55,257 bases of DNA from Gammaproteobacteria bacterium (GTDB lineage Bacteria > Pseudomonadota > Gammaproteobacteria > Pseudomonadales > Azotimanducaceae), in assembly GCA_009842245.1 (NCBI GenBank), contig VYFT01000009.1, positions 1 to 55,257 on the forward strand, read 5' to 3'. Made by a program: the position numbers and the translations under genes. Every line of letters starts with the position of its first letter. The first letter of the stretch is position 1. The notes under the pieces were generated by a model, which saw only the letters and a list, made by a program, of their open reading frames with translations, was not told the DNA's origin and made no database searches. Shown here piece by piece: positions 34,313 through 43,251 of the stretch.

Positions 34313-36606
34313 AATTTTCTCCTATCTATCGCTAACAACAGAGGCGGCAGGAAAAGAAAGTCGGCTACCAACGCAAAGATTACGGTAATTGTGAGCATCA
34401 TTCCCAGCATCCAAGTCACTGCAAAACCCGATAGGGAAAAGACAATAAATCCGCATGCTAACACGATCGTAGTGGTCCATAATGCACGACCTACGCGATT
34501 GAACGTAAAGCGAACGGCTTCTTGCGGGGACTCTCCACGGCGACGGGCGAGCTGATACTTGGTCAAGAAATGCGTAGTATCGTCGACGATGATTCCAAAA
34601 GCGATAGCCGTCATCACGGAACCGGCCAGTCCTACTGTACCAACAAAATGCCCCCACACGCCAAATGTCAGCACAGCTGGTACATAGTTGGGTAAGAGAC
34701 TGATGAATCCAATCGTCAGACTCTTGAGGAGTATGATCAATAATACCGAAATCAAGCCCATCGCGATGACGGTCGCCAGCAACATCGAGTCGATATTTCG
34801 TTCCGACAAGTGTGCGAAAACGATAGTAAAACCTGTGGTCTCGGTAGCGATTGCGGGTGAATTCGCTTGCAGCCACTCCTCGGCGCGATACGCTACTTCT
34901 TTTAGTTCATCGGCAGTCATCCCCGTTTTTGCTGTCGCAGTGACCCGAGTAGCCGACTTAGCGATGTCTATTTGGTCTGTCAAGTCTCGTCCAAACGGAA
35001 GCGAAAACTCATAAAGCAACAGATACTGTGCCGCGAGTGTCGGATCGTCAGGTAGCCGATAGAACAAGTCGTCATCATTGTTCATGTTCATATTCAGCCG
35101 CTTCATCGTGTCGGCGAAGGTTTGTACGTAGCCAACTTCCTTTTGCTCACGCAACCACGCTGAGAACGCATCTACTTGGTTCAGGAATTCCGGATCTGTT
35201 ACTCCGCCATCTTGTCCAGAATCAAGTGAAAACTCCCATGATTCCAGTCCTGTCAGGTTCTCAGCAATAAAGTCGCTGTCGGTTCGAAATTTGTAACGTT
35301 TGTCGAAGTATTGGGTCCAATTGTCAGTGAACTCCAAACGAAACACACCCGATATCGTAAGCAGAATAATCAACGTACCACCTGCTAGTAACCAATAACG
35401 TCGAGAGATCACGAAATTCGAAAATCGTTCGAACGGCGCGTGAGTCTGAGTCTTCTTGGTTGGCGCCCGCAACGGCAACACAGCCAATAACGCTGGTAAC
35501 AACGTAAAAGATAACAATAGCGCCATGATTACGCCGAAGGCTACGAAGTTCCCCAATATGTGAAATGGCGGGGAATCCGATGCGTTCAGGGTAAGAAACG
35601 CTAGGGCGGTTGTAACTGAAGTAACCGTAACAGGAAACACATTACTTTGTACAGCAGCACTGATCGCTGCTCGCTTTTCCATCCCATCGCGCATGTTTGC
35701 TAGCGTCGAAGTCACGATGTGGATGGAGTCCGCAATTGCCAGAGTCATGACAATTACCGGTATTCCAGCTGTCACTGGATTTAGAACAACGGATAACCAT
35801 CCGGCTAGTCCCATGGTAACGTTTATCGTGCACATGACCAGCAAAGTCACTACAACAGTCGCAAAAAAGGATCGGAGCAATGCAAACGTTAAGACTACGA
35901 TCACCAAAAAGACTACCGGGATTAAGGTGAACATGTCTGCCTGCGTTGCGTCGTAAAACGTTCGTTGCAGAACGACATCACCGGTCATGTACAAATCGAA
36001 TCCGGAGTATTCCTCCTGAGCTGTTTCAACAAACGTCTGTAGGTAGTCGGTAACCGCGAGAACCGCGGTGTCGCGTTCATCAGGAAAGACAAAATTTATC
36101 ACAACCGCAGCGATGGTTCCATCTTGAGAAACCAAGCGATCAACCAATTCCCGGGAGTTTTGCGCGATGTCTTGAATCCGTAGTAGTTCAGAATCACTAA
36201 GCTCGCTTGCGTATTCCACGAGCGGAGCTACAAACAAATCACCATCGATTGCTTCGCTGTGATCGAAATTCACGAGCGAATCCACGCGAGTCGCGTGTGG
36301 TACTAACCAAGCTTCCTCGGTGAGGTGCTCGATAAACGCCAACGCTTCCCGAGTGTAAATCGTGCCCTCTTTGGGGGCGACCGCCAATAACACACGATTC
36401 GTTTCAACGTATGTGTCCTCAAACTCTTCGAACGCTAGTAACTGTGGGTTGTTTTCACTAAACAACACAAAGTGGTCGCTCGTAATACCTACTCTAGGTA
36501 CTCCTAGCGAGAGCGCACCAACCACCAAAACAACGCCACCGAGAAACCACCAACGATGTGTCAGCGATGCTTCGGTGAACTTGTTGAAAATCGCGTTCGC
36601 CATCAA
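34309..36606 (-). CDS. MMPL/RND-family transporter (HpnN-like)
   Basis: Inner-membrane transporter of 765 residues with two repeats, each with one leading helix, a large periplasmic loop and five grouped helices. The proton-relay aspartates are visible in helix 4 of each half: MTLAIADSIHIVTS (near residue 290) and AFGIIVDDTTHFLTKYQ (near 680). This is the lipid-exporting type of RND protein that includes hopanoid transporter HpnN and mycobacterial MmpL proteins. It lies between the MpaB-like gene (50 bases upstream) and the LolA-like gene (four-base overlap). Cargo is not readable; an isoprenoid lipid is suggested only by the neighbours. Confidence 0.9.
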   Translation of the reverse strand: MMANAIFNKFTEASLTHRWWFLGGVVLVVGALSLGVPRVGITSDHFVLFSENNPQLLAFEEFEDTYVETNRVLLAVAPKEGTIYTREALAFIEHLTEEAWLVPHATRVDSLVNFDHSEAIDGDLFVAPLVEYASELSDSELLRIQDIAQNSRELVDRLVSQDGTIAAVVINFVFPDERDTAVLAVTDYLQTFVETAQEEYSGFDLYMTGDVVLQRTFYDATQADMFTLIPVVFLVIVVLTFALLRSFFATVVVTLLVMCTINVTMGLAGWLSVVLNPVTAGIPVIVMTLAIADSIHIVTSTLANMRDGMEKRAAISAAVQSNVFPVTVTSVTTALAFLTLNASDSPPFHILGNFVAFGVIMALLLSFTLLPALLAVLPLRAPTKKTQTHAPFERFSNFVISRRYWLLAGGTLIILLTISGVFRLEFTDNWTQYFDKRYKFRTDSDFIAENLTGLESWEFSLDSGQDGGVTDPEFLNQVDAFSAWLREQKEVGYVQTFADTMKRLNMNMNNDDDLFYRLPDDPTLAAQYLLLYEFSLPFGRDLTDQIDIAKSATRVTATAKTGMTADELKEVAYRAEEWLQANSPAIATETTGFTIVFAHLSERNIDSMLLATVIAMGLISVLLIILLKSLTIGFISLLPNYVPAVLTFGVWGHFVGTVGLAGSVMTAIAFGIIVDDTTHFLTKYQLARRRGESPQEAVRFTFNRVGRALWTTTIVLACGFIVFSLSGFAVTWMLGMMLTITVIFALVADFLFLPPLLLAIDRRKL

Positions 36607-36656
36607 GAAAACGACGCGCTACCGAACTGTGTACTTCGAAACTGAAGTAACAACGA

Positions 36657-37886
36657 TCACCAAGGTTGTGATTTGGTTGACAAATAGTGATTAGGCATGA
36701 GGTACGCTGTTTTCGGGCTGTCGTACGCAGCTACTTCCAGCATTTGACCGAAATTTATTTGTCTTGTCGCGCTGTCGGAACGAAACATCCGTTGCAATCG
36801 GACCTTGAAGCGCCATAATGGAAGGGCACCAACAGTGTTCTTTTTTGGAAAACCTAGTTGGCTGGAGAGCTCTTTGCCAATCAAAGCTCGCGAAAGCGTG
36901 TACCCAAGATTGAGAGTCTTTTCAATCTCTTTTGAATCTTCGATCCCTGCCGTCAATGGAATCGCGTGTATCAGAGCATTTGACATGCGGACTGCATCCT
37001 CATCGGGCCACGGTTCGCAACGGAGAACTGTCGACCATAGTGCGCGCGCATCCTGCTGATCGTGGAAAAGTATCGTTTCCGGTATGCCCATGACATAGCT
37101 AGCATAACGCCACAGTTCCATTAGACTTTTTTCCTCGTCGCGGGTAAAAACCGCTCCTACTTTCTTCGCATGTTCAAGCAGGCGCATCGAAAACACAGTA
37201 GCAGCGAAACCTAAATGGGCCGCACTGATTGGAGTGCCATAGAAGTCCTCATCCCAGACATCCCCTTGTTTGCGGAACAAGAAACGTACCCGTGCATGAA
37301 TGAACCGAAGTCGCATGGACAGTTTCCACCCGTCGCCATATCGCCTCAAGCCGCCAGGCATATAGGTTTCGAGCAAGTGCCGATTGTTCTGCATTAAACG
37401 ACGCTTTGCTGTATTCGCATTAAGCACCCGACCCGTCGTCGCGAACGACTTCGAAATCAACGTAGCGAACCCTTCAATCAAGACTCCAGTCACGAAGGCT
37501 ACCAAAATGTTCGTTGTATTCAGATGAAACGCACGAATTGCCGGTCGATGCGCCTCAAAGTCCAACCAATCTGGTTCACCGACGTGGTCGTCAAAAAATT
37601 CTCGAAAAACCTGTGGCGCGTCTTTAATCACATCATCTTCGAGCTCGATTCCGGCTTTTAAAAACTTATGCAAGTCTGCCGGTTGCATATCTGCTAGTTC
37701 CTCAAGAACCCGGTCCAATGCCGGATCACCAATTCTCGTGTGTTTGAGATAGTTGTCCGTTCGTGCTCGATCGTAGTCGCGAGCACCTTCGAGCCGTGGA
37801 TGGTATGCTTTGGGGATGTCGAGTTCTAAATTTTTACTCGTATCGGCTTCCAATAAACCTTGCCTCATTTCCTCGGACGAAGTCAT
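36657..37886 (-). CDS. MpaB/DUF2236-family protein, predicted heme oxygenase-like
   Basis: Predicted member of the DUF2236 family (409 residues), which includes MpaB and the rubber-cleaving Lcp oxygenases and binds heme in the studied examples. The N-terminal 100 residues are a helical leader. The core shows DWLDFEAHRPAIRAFHLNTT, GVLIEGFATLISKSFATTGR, then MRLRFIHARVRFLF with the conserved His/Arg pattern near residue 195, and GTPISAAHLGFAATVFSMRLL near 220. No signal peptide is visible. First gene of the minus-strand array, with the MMPL transporter 50 bases downstream. Oxidation of an isoprenoid is a guess from family and neighbours. Confidence 0.75.
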   Translation of the reverse strand: MTSSEEMRQGLLEADTSKNLELDIPKAYHPRLEGARDYDRARTDNYLKHTRIGDPALDRVLEELADMQPADLHKFLKAGIELEDDVIKDAPQVFREFFDDHVGEPDWLDFEAHRPAIRAFHLNTTNILVAFVTGVLIEGFATLISKSFATTGRVLNANTAKRRLMQNNRHLLETYMPGGLRRYGDGWKLSMRLRFIHARVRFLFRKQGDVWDEDFYGTPISAAHLGFAATVFSMRLLEHAKKVGAVFTRDEEKSLMELWRYASYVMGIPETILFHDQQDARALWSTVLRCEPWPDEDAVRMSNALIHAIPLTAGIEDSKEIEKTLNLGYTLSRALIGKELSSQLGFPKKNTVGALPLWRFKVRLQRMFRSDSATRQINFGQMLEVAAYDSPKTAYLMPNHYLSTKSQPW

Positions 37887-38139
37887 AACACGTGGTAGGT
37901 GCCTAGTTTAGAGACTTCGAAAACGTAAAACATTCCAATTTTAAGAATTAGCGTATAGGGTATAGAGTATTACGCAATTGCTAATGGTTTCTTGCTACGA
38001 CCTTGACTATCCATTGCGTGGTATCAAGTGAGCTGTTAACATAAAATGCACTTGGTGAAAACTAGTCTGTTGCCGTATCGTAGGCGACGGACGGGTTGAT
38101 TATCCCGTTAAAGACGAGATTTGATAGCACTTCCCGATT
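37887..38139. promoter_or_regulatory. Divergent promoter region between the MpaB-like array and the squalene/phytoene synthase
   Basis: 253 bases without a gene. It must contain the promoter for the long minus-strand isoprenoid/envelope array and that of the synthase. TTGACT (38003-38008) and TAAAAT (38042-38047) are promoter-like but badly spaced. A small hairpin ACGGG/CCCGT (about 38091-38108) is close upstream of the synthase ATG. No operator repeat was identified. Confidence 0.4.
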
Positions 38140-39150
38140 ATGGACAAAGCTAAAGCCATCGAATATCAGAACGCGATCCTACCGCATGTGTCGCGCACGT
38201 TTGCGTTGACCATCCCGCAGCTTCCGGATCCGTTGCAAGACGTAGTTGGAAATTCGTATCTGCTCTGTCGTATTGCCGACACGATCGAAGATGAACCAGC
38301 ACTAACAGCCGAACAGAAGAGTCGTTTTTTGACGATGTTCTCCGATGTAGTGGCCGCGAAGGAAACTCCACAAATTCTCGCCGAAGAATTACACCCGCTG
38401 TTGACCGATTGGACTTTGAAAGCCGAAAGAGACTTAGTACAAAACACTCCAATCATAATCGGAATTACGCATGACTGTACGCCAGAGCAACGCGACATCA
38501 TGGAGCGTTGTATTTCAACCATGTCTTCAGGAATGGCAGAATTCTGTGCGAAGAAACAATTAGCAACACTTGATGAATTGAAAAGCTATTGCTATTACGT
38601 TGCTGGTGTCGTTGGTGAGCTTCTCACAGACCTGTTCTGCGACTTTTCCGATGAGATCGCTCGCTCTCGGGACAAGTTGATCACTTTGTCTGTGTCCTTT
38701 GGCAAGGGCTTACAAATGGTCAATATTCTCAAGGATGTATGGGTAGATGCCAGCCGTGGAGTAACGTGGCTTCCCGCGGAGCTCTTCCGCGTCACCGAAA
38801 ATCCTGACGGTACTACATCGTCCGATCCTGTCTTAACGGTCGAAGGGATGCGGAAATTAATAGGAACTACGTATGACTATCTGTCGCAAGCTCTCCAATA
38901 CAGTTTGATGATTCCAACGAGAGAGGTTGGAATTCGCCGGTTCCTGCTATGGACTCTAGGTATGGCAGTTCTTACGCTGCGCCGAATAAATAAGAACCCT
39001 AATTTTCAGCGCGGGGACAATGTGAAGATATCACGCAAGCAAGTGGCTGCTACTACATTCGTAGCCAATAGCATCGTGGGTTTCAACTTCTTAATCGATT
39101 CATTGTTCCGTGCTTTAACGAAAGGGTTACCCGGCAACAACCAAAAGTAA
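38140..39150 (+). CDS. Squalene/phytoene synthase family protein
   Basis: Head-to-head prenyl synthase of 336 residues, joining two farnesyl (or geranylgeranyl) diphosphates. Two aspartate-rich motifs for magnesium-diphosphate binding are clear: LCRIADTIEDEP (about residues 46-57) and QMVNILKDVWVDASRG (about 190-205). VSRTFALTIPQLP at the start and YYVAGVVGELLTDLF in the middle are also typical. The C-terminus is hydrophobic (VAATTFVANSIVGFNFLID) and may attach it to the membrane as in squalene synthases. I lean to squalene synthase over phytoene synthase from the DTIEDE motif and anchor; there are no carotenoid genes nearby. It is divergent from the mevalonate array. Confidence 0.85.
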   Translation: MDKAKAIEYQNAILPHVSRTFALTIPQLPDPLQDVVGNSYLLCRIADTIEDEPALTAEQKSRFLTMFSDVVAAKETPQILAEELHPLLTDWTLKAERDLVQNTPIIIGITHDCTPEQRDIMERCISTMSSGMAEFCAKKQLATLDELKSYCYYVAGVVGELLTDLFCDFSDEIARSRDKLITLSVSFGKGLQMVNILKDVWVDASRGVTWLPAELFRVTENPDGTTSSDPVLTVEGMRKLIGTTYDYLSQALQYSLMIPTREVGIRRFLLWTLGMAVLTLRRINKNPNFQRGDNVKISRKQVAATTFVANSIVGFNFLIDSLFRALTKGLPGNNQK

Positions 39151-39218
39151 CTCTTCGTCGCGTACCTCGCACCTGCTGAGAGTTTGCGAGCATCCAAACT
39201 TCTCTACTCCATCGATTG

Positions 39219-39824
39219 CTATCGTTCTTCGAGAGTAGTCAACTCCTCGTCGTCGACCATATCGTGATCTAGCTCACGAACACGTTCAAGGATATGCGTT
39301 CTGAGATCGTGGGCATAGTCTTTTTCAAATCCTAAGAACACACTCTGTCCTCCGGCCGTGTACAGTTTGAGTGCGCCTAAATTGACTAAACGATCGAAGA
39401 CGTTGACAGTAGTCTCTGCATGTTGGATCCGCGCGAATGGTATCGAAAATGTGCGCACGTAGAGAATTCCCTCCTTGTAGAGAAAGTCGTGCTCTCTCAG
39501 CACAAATCCGCGTCGAGGAACCTCAAAAATCGGCCAAGTTACGCAAATAACAATGAATACGAGAGTCGCTGAGAATAGCGTTAATCCAATTGGGTTCATA
39601 AATACGATCTTTGTTGGCAACCATCCTAGAACCAACAGTCCAATGAACAACAGCACAAATATTGACCAAGTAAATGCGTTCCTTATGGAATTTCGAACGA
39701 CTAGCCGTGGCGAAACAGCTCGCCAGTTTACTTCCGAAACTCGAGGTACGTTTTCTAAGTTAATGTCAGGATTTGTAAACACGCGACTGTGCATTGGTTG
39801 ATCGACGGTCTCAATAATATCCAC
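39219..39824 (-). CDS. Bacterial PH-domain membrane protein (YdbS/DUF304-like)
   Basis: Membrane protein of 201 residues. Two adjacent helices lie at about residues 55-100 (FVLLFIGLLVLGWLPTKIV and LTLFSATLVFIVICVTWPI). The C-terminal half is a bPH2 domain with FVLREHDFLYKEGILYVRT and IPFARIQHAETTVNVFDRLVNLGALKLYTAG. Such proteins occur in pairs in many bacteria; here it is single. Function is unknown beyond a proposed envelope role. It is convergent with the synthase gene, and a stem CTCGCA/TGCGAG (39166-39190) between them may act as terminator. Confidence 0.85.
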   Translation of the reverse strand: MDIIETVDQPMHSRVFTNPDINLENVPRVSEVNWRAVSPRLVVRNSIRNAFTWSIFVLLFIGLLVLGWLPTKIVFMNPIGLTLFSATLVFIVICVTWPIFEVPRRGFVLREHDFLYKEGILYVRTFSIPFARIQHAETTVNVFDRLVNLGALKLYTAGGQSVFLGFEKDYAHDLRTHILERVRELDHDMVDDEELTTLEER

Positions 39825-39883
39825 GAGACTATCACAATGCTAAAATTGGTAATAGAATTAGGTTTCAAAAAGACCTGAGGGTC

Positions 39884-39889
39884 AGGAGG
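39884..39889 (+). promoter_or_regulatory. Strong Shine-Dalgarno of the thioredoxin-fold lipoprotein gene
   Basis: AGGAGG located six bases before ATG 39896; it fixes the start of the lipoprotein signal peptide. Confidence 0.8.
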
Positions 39890-39895
39890 AATTGA

Positions 39896-41266
39896 ATGAA
39901 GAGATGGTTGTATGGCACTTTACCACTTTTAATCCTATGTCTGAGCAGTTGTAGCCAAGTAGATCCCCCAGCCACAGCGGGTATTGAATTTTTCCACGGT
40001 ACCTTTGAAGAGGCTCTACAACAAGCTGAAGAAGAAGAAAAGCTTGTATTCGTCGATGTATACACTACTTGGTGTGGTCCCTGTAAGGTGATGTCTGAAA
40101 CGGTGTTTCCAGATCAAGACGTCGGTGAGTACTTCAACGCTAAATTTATCAGCTTCAAGCTCGACGCGGAAGACGTATCGATTGAAGGACCACGTATTTC
40201 TAACACTTATGATGTTGGAGCATATCCGACACTGCTATTTCTCAATCCGGATGGATCCGAAATTGGTCGAGGTGTCTCTGGTTACGACAAAGCAGGACTC
40301 CTCAATTTAGTCGAGGACGTTCTCAGCGAACAGTCGAAGCAGACTGAGCTGCTCGTTGAACTCGCCACACGATACGAAGGTGGTGAGCGCGACAAAGAAT
40401 TTGTTCAAGAGTATCTCTCCGTGGCAAGTTTAGTAGGCTCGAAAATAGTCGACTCGCAATCCCGCTTTGAACACTCGCAAAAATATGGCCCGGTTTTCGC
40501 GGAATACATCGAGACTCACAGTAGCGACGTCGCGATGCTCACAAACGAAAAAGACTTTCAATTGATCCGAAGCTATGCCACCAATCGCCCAAAGTCGCAC
40601 CCAGCGGTTGCACTAGTAGTAGAAAACTTTGACCGCTTCGCGGAAGAGGTGCCGGAATTCGCGTTGTGCTACTTTGTTGTTACAGCAAATTACTATACCG
40701 TTGTGAGTCTTGCGAGTGCTGGAGATCTGAGCTATTTGGAGCACATTGCGCTCCTTGATACTGAACTGGCGCACGCACATTCGGTGATGGCAGCAGAAGA
40801 TCCGAGCAATGCTATTTTAAAAGACCAGTTGCTTCCGAGAGCACGTACCGAATATCTGATCGGCACGAACGATTGGGACGGATACTATGCGGAAGTCCTC
40901 GAGAGAGTGGAAGAGGCGGAAGACCAAGCGGACAAATCGAGAATTATGAGCCGGGCGGCCAGTAGGCTAATGTACTCAGGAGAAGACCTTTACGTAGAAA
41001 AGGGAGAAGAGTTCGCGACTAAAGCTTATCAGCATGACAAGACCGAACCGATGAATGTGTTGAATTACAGCAGTGTTCTAATGAAATCTGGACAGCTCGA
41101 AGCGGCGATCGCAGTGTGTGAAGAAATGTTGGTCACTCTGGATCCAAGTAGTCCTCACTATAACTTCCGGGACGCGCTTGAAGCTAGCATCGCTCGAATA
41201 AAAGCGATGATGGACGAAAAACTAGACGAAGAAACAGATTCAGAGGAAAGCAACACAGAGACCTAG
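39896..41266 (+). CDS. Thioredoxin-fold lipoprotein with C-terminal helical repeats
   Basis: Envelope lipoprotein of 456 residues. The lipobox CLSSC is near residue 19. Residues about 30-150 are a thioredoxin domain with the active site TTWCGPCKVMSETVF (about residue 60) and the cis-proline in VGAYPTLLFLN. This resembles the periplasmic C-terminal domain of DsbD. The remaining 300 residues are helical and repeat-like, with a TPR-style pair near the end (residues 360-430), and finish in an acidic tail. Likely role: thiol exchange or reduction in the periplasm, perhaps on secreted partners held by the repeats. The stop is TAG. Two DsbA-type genes lie close by in the opposite orientation. Confidence 0.85.
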   Translation: MKRWLYGTLPLLILCLSSCSQVDPPATAGIEFFHGTFEEALQQAEEEEKLVFVDVYTTWCGPCKVMSETVFPDQDVGEYFNAKFISFKLDAEDVSIEGPRISNTYDVGAYPTLLFLNPDGSEIGRGVSGYDKAGLLNLVEDVLSEQSKQTELLVELATRYEGGERDKEFVQEYLSVASLVGSKIVDSQSRFEHSQKYGPVFAEYIETHSSDVAMLTNEKDFQLIRSYATNRPKSHPAVALVVENFDRFAEEVPEFALCYFVVTANYYTVVSLASAGDLSYLEHIALLDTELAHAHSVMAAEDPSNAILKDQLLPRARTEYLIGTNDWDGYYAEVLERVEEAEDQADKSRIMSRAASRLMYSGEDLYVEKGEEFATKAYQHDKTEPMNVLNYSSVLMKSGQLEAAIAVCEEMLVTLDPSSPHYNFRDALEASIARIKAMMDEKLDEETDSEESNTET

Positions 41267-41434
41267 TCTTTCCACCGTTGGAAAAGGCTAATTGTCTAAC
41301 GGTTTGACAAGCACTAAATCATCAGAGGAAGACGTATAAATTGTTCAACTCTGATGAGAGTGGTTAGCGTCTGATATTGTTTGTAGGTCTAGCTTGTTTC
41401 TAGCCTACTCCTAGGAAAGCTGTTTTGAAATGGC

Positions 41435-41452
41435 TTGATGCGTAAGCATCAA
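41435..41452. terminator. Perfect hairpin downstream of the first dsbA-like gene
   Basis: Stem TTGATGC/GCATCAA (7 bp) with a four-base loop, in the gap between the convergent thioredoxin-fold gene (+) and dsbA-like gene (-). A second, bulged stem with an A6/T6 loop (about 41480-41505) lies closer to the dsbA stop. Either may stop transcripts; neither has a long T-run. Confidence 0.4.
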
Positions 41453-41505
41453 AGGAGAGACCTATATCTGAGCCCCAAGAGAGCCGCTCGTTTTTTCGAA
41501 GCGGT

Positions 41506-42297
41506 TTAGTCTGTGCTGCTACCAACAGAGTTAGTTGACTGAGAGGGGTCTGCCTGAGAGGCTTCCTTCTTCTGAATTCGAACCTTGTCCACCAGATACT
41601 CAACGATCTCAAACATTCGTTCATGCCCGTCGGCAAGTTCCGTGTCGACAACGTACTTTTCATCGACAACGATCGCGGGCGTACCTTTGAGTCCAAGTAG
41701 TCTCATGCGGCTTTGTGTTGCACGTAGCGAGTTATAAACTTTTTCCGAACTGTAAGCCTTGTTAAACTCTTCAGACTCTACGCCTTTTTTCACGAACAAT
41801 TGTTCTAACAAATCCTTGCGTTGCATATTTAGGTTGTATTCAAAGATCGCTCGAAACAGCGTATCGTGAACATCAGCTGTAACGTCAAACTCTTCAGCGA
41901 TGTAAAAAGCCCTTGCTAACGGAACCCAAGCGTTTCGAAGAGGAACTGCTTCGCGCACAAATTGAACATCGTCCTCTTTTTCTTCCAACCATTCTTTGAT
42001 AATCGGTTCAAGTGAGTAGCAATGAGGGCAGGCGTAGTTAAAAAACTCAACCACTTTGATCTTATTGTTTGTATCCGCATCAGCATCGGCATCGTCGCTA
42101 GCATCGGCATCGGCTGCGGCTTTATCCTTCGCTAGCTCTTCCTGCACCTCAGTCTCGACTAAACGGTAATCTTTCCCCTCAACAAATTCTTCTTCTTCCG
42201 CACTCGCTATAAACGCGACGAGGCTTAGAAATATTCCAAGCGTCAACGCTTGCAACGAAGTTTGAATAAGCTTAGATTGTTGAATCAGTAATTGCAT
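41506..42297 (-). CDS. dsbA: DsbA-type thiol:disulfide oxidoreductase with CPHC site
   Basis: Periplasmic oxidase of cysteines in secreted proteins (263 residues). The signal peptide spans about 1-33, ending in ASAEE. Then comes an acidic stretch of alternating Ala-Asp (DADASDDADADAD) at about 62-75, absent from normal DsbA. The thioredoxin domain starts with KVVEFFNYACPHCYSLEP; CPHC is the classical DsbA site. The cis-proline loop is GLKGTPAIVVDEKYV near residue 200. The SD AGGAG lies eight bases before the ATG. It is one of two DsbA paralogues flanking the cytochrome gene, in the usual dsbA-cytochrome c4-engB-polA order. Confidence 0.9.
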   Translation of the reverse strand: MQLLIQQSKLIQTSLQALTLGIFLSLVAFIASAEEEEFVEGKDYRLVETEVQEELAKDKAAADADASDDADADADTNNKIKVVEFFNYACPHCYSLEPIIKEWLEEKEDDVQFVREAVPLRNAWVPLARAFYIAEEFDVTADVHDTLFRAIFEYNLNMQRKDLLEQLFVKKGVESEEFNKAYSSEKVYNSLRATQSRMRLLGLKGTPAIVVDEKYVVDTELADGHERMFEIVEYLVDKVRIQKKEASQADPSQSTNSVGSSTD

Positions 42298-42308
42298 TTT
42301 CGAAACTC

Positions 42309-43100
42309 CTAGGGAGCGTTGTACAACCCCGTCATGTAATTCGCCACTGCTGAGATTTCACCGTCGGTAAGTTTCTTGGCAATATCTCGCATCATGCCAC
42401 CGTACTTTTCATCAGTAGTACGTTCTTCTTCTCGATAGGCTTTCAACTGTGCCTCTAGGTATTGTACTGTTTGTCCAGAAACTCTAGGAAAGCCCGCCAG
42501 TAAATTTCCGTTACCAAATGGTCCGTGGCAAGCGCTACAGGCGGCTACTTCTTTTTCAAGAATCCCGCCCTTGTAAATCTTCTTTCCTAGTTCTATGTCC
42601 TTTCCAGGATCGGCCTGCCCAATACGTCCCGGGAGTAGGGAGTAGTAAGTTGCTAACGCTCGAAGATCATCGTCAGACATTGGATCTATAAGAATACCAT
42701 CCTCACCCATCTCGCCGAACGTTTTATCCATGAGCGATATGTATCGATCATGCGATCTAATCAACTTCATTTGCTCGTATAGATAAAGCGCATTCTGCCC
42801 CGCTAAGTTACCATAAGACGGGGAGTTTGTATTCCCGTCCAAACCATGGCACCCAGAACAAGGCTCCGCGAGGATTTCCCCTGCTTCGAAACTAGTCGGG
42901 TCGATAACCACTTCTTCTTCTTCGCTCGTCGGGTCTTCTTCGGAGGAGACATCTTCCGCAACATCTTCACTGACTTCTTCATTGACATCGTTTTCCTCTT
43001 CTTCCAGCACGTGAGAGTCGGCGATGATTAGAGCTGCGATGACAAAGAGCGCCAGCACTAGAAATATGCGTGTAAGCAGTAATCCTTTATGTTTGTGCAA
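42309..43100 (-). CDS. Di-heme cytochrome c4-like protein
   Basis: Periplasmic electron carrier with two c-type heme sites: CSGCHGLDG (about residue 85) and CSACHGPFG (about residue 180), with methionine ligands plausible in each lobe. An N-terminal signal anchor (TRIFLVLALFVIAALII) is followed by a 35-residue acidic stretch dominated by Glu, Asp and Ser. The start is decided by a strong SD: the AAGGAGG element places translation at TTG 43100 and not at TTG 43124, giving 263 residues. Cytochrome c4 passes electrons to terminal oxidases; SCO1 and SURF1 genes in this window fit a cytochrome oxidase chain. Confidence 0.9.
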   Translation of the reverse strand: MHKHKGLLLTRIFLVLALFVIAALIIADSHVLEEEENDVNEEVSEDVAEDVSSEEDPTSEEEEVVIDPTSFEAGEILAEPCSGCHGLDGNTNSPSYGNLAGQNALYLYEQMKLIRSHDRYISLMDKTFGEMGEDGILIDPMSDDDLRALATYYSLLPGRIGQADPGKDIELGKKIYKGGILEKEVAACSACHGPFGNGNLLAGFPRVSGQTVQYLEAQLKAYREEERTTDEKYGGMMRDIAKKLTDGEISAVANYMTGLYNAP

Positions 43101-43105
43101 CAATT

Positions 43106-43111
43106 CCTCCT
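43106..43111 (-). promoter_or_regulatory. Shine-Dalgarno that sets the cytochrome c4 start
   Basis: AGGAGG read on the minus strand, five bases before the TTG at 43098-43100. It lies inside a longer open frame, so it argues for the shorter protein. Confidence 0.75.
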
Positions 43112-43251
43112 TAGGCGCGCACAAAGGGAAACCTCGCTATAGCTTAAGCGAGTGACTATTGAAGAACGTACGTAATGAACGTAGCCGTCAAATTATAGCT
43201 ACATCCTAGGTAGTCGAACCTCCCCGGGGTAAACGCTGAATGCACAAACTC

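Noticed and set aside
41400-41696. 98-codon minus-strand frame near the dsbA-like gene
   Set aside because: It overlaps the DsbA C-terminus in another frame and shows no protein-like pattern.
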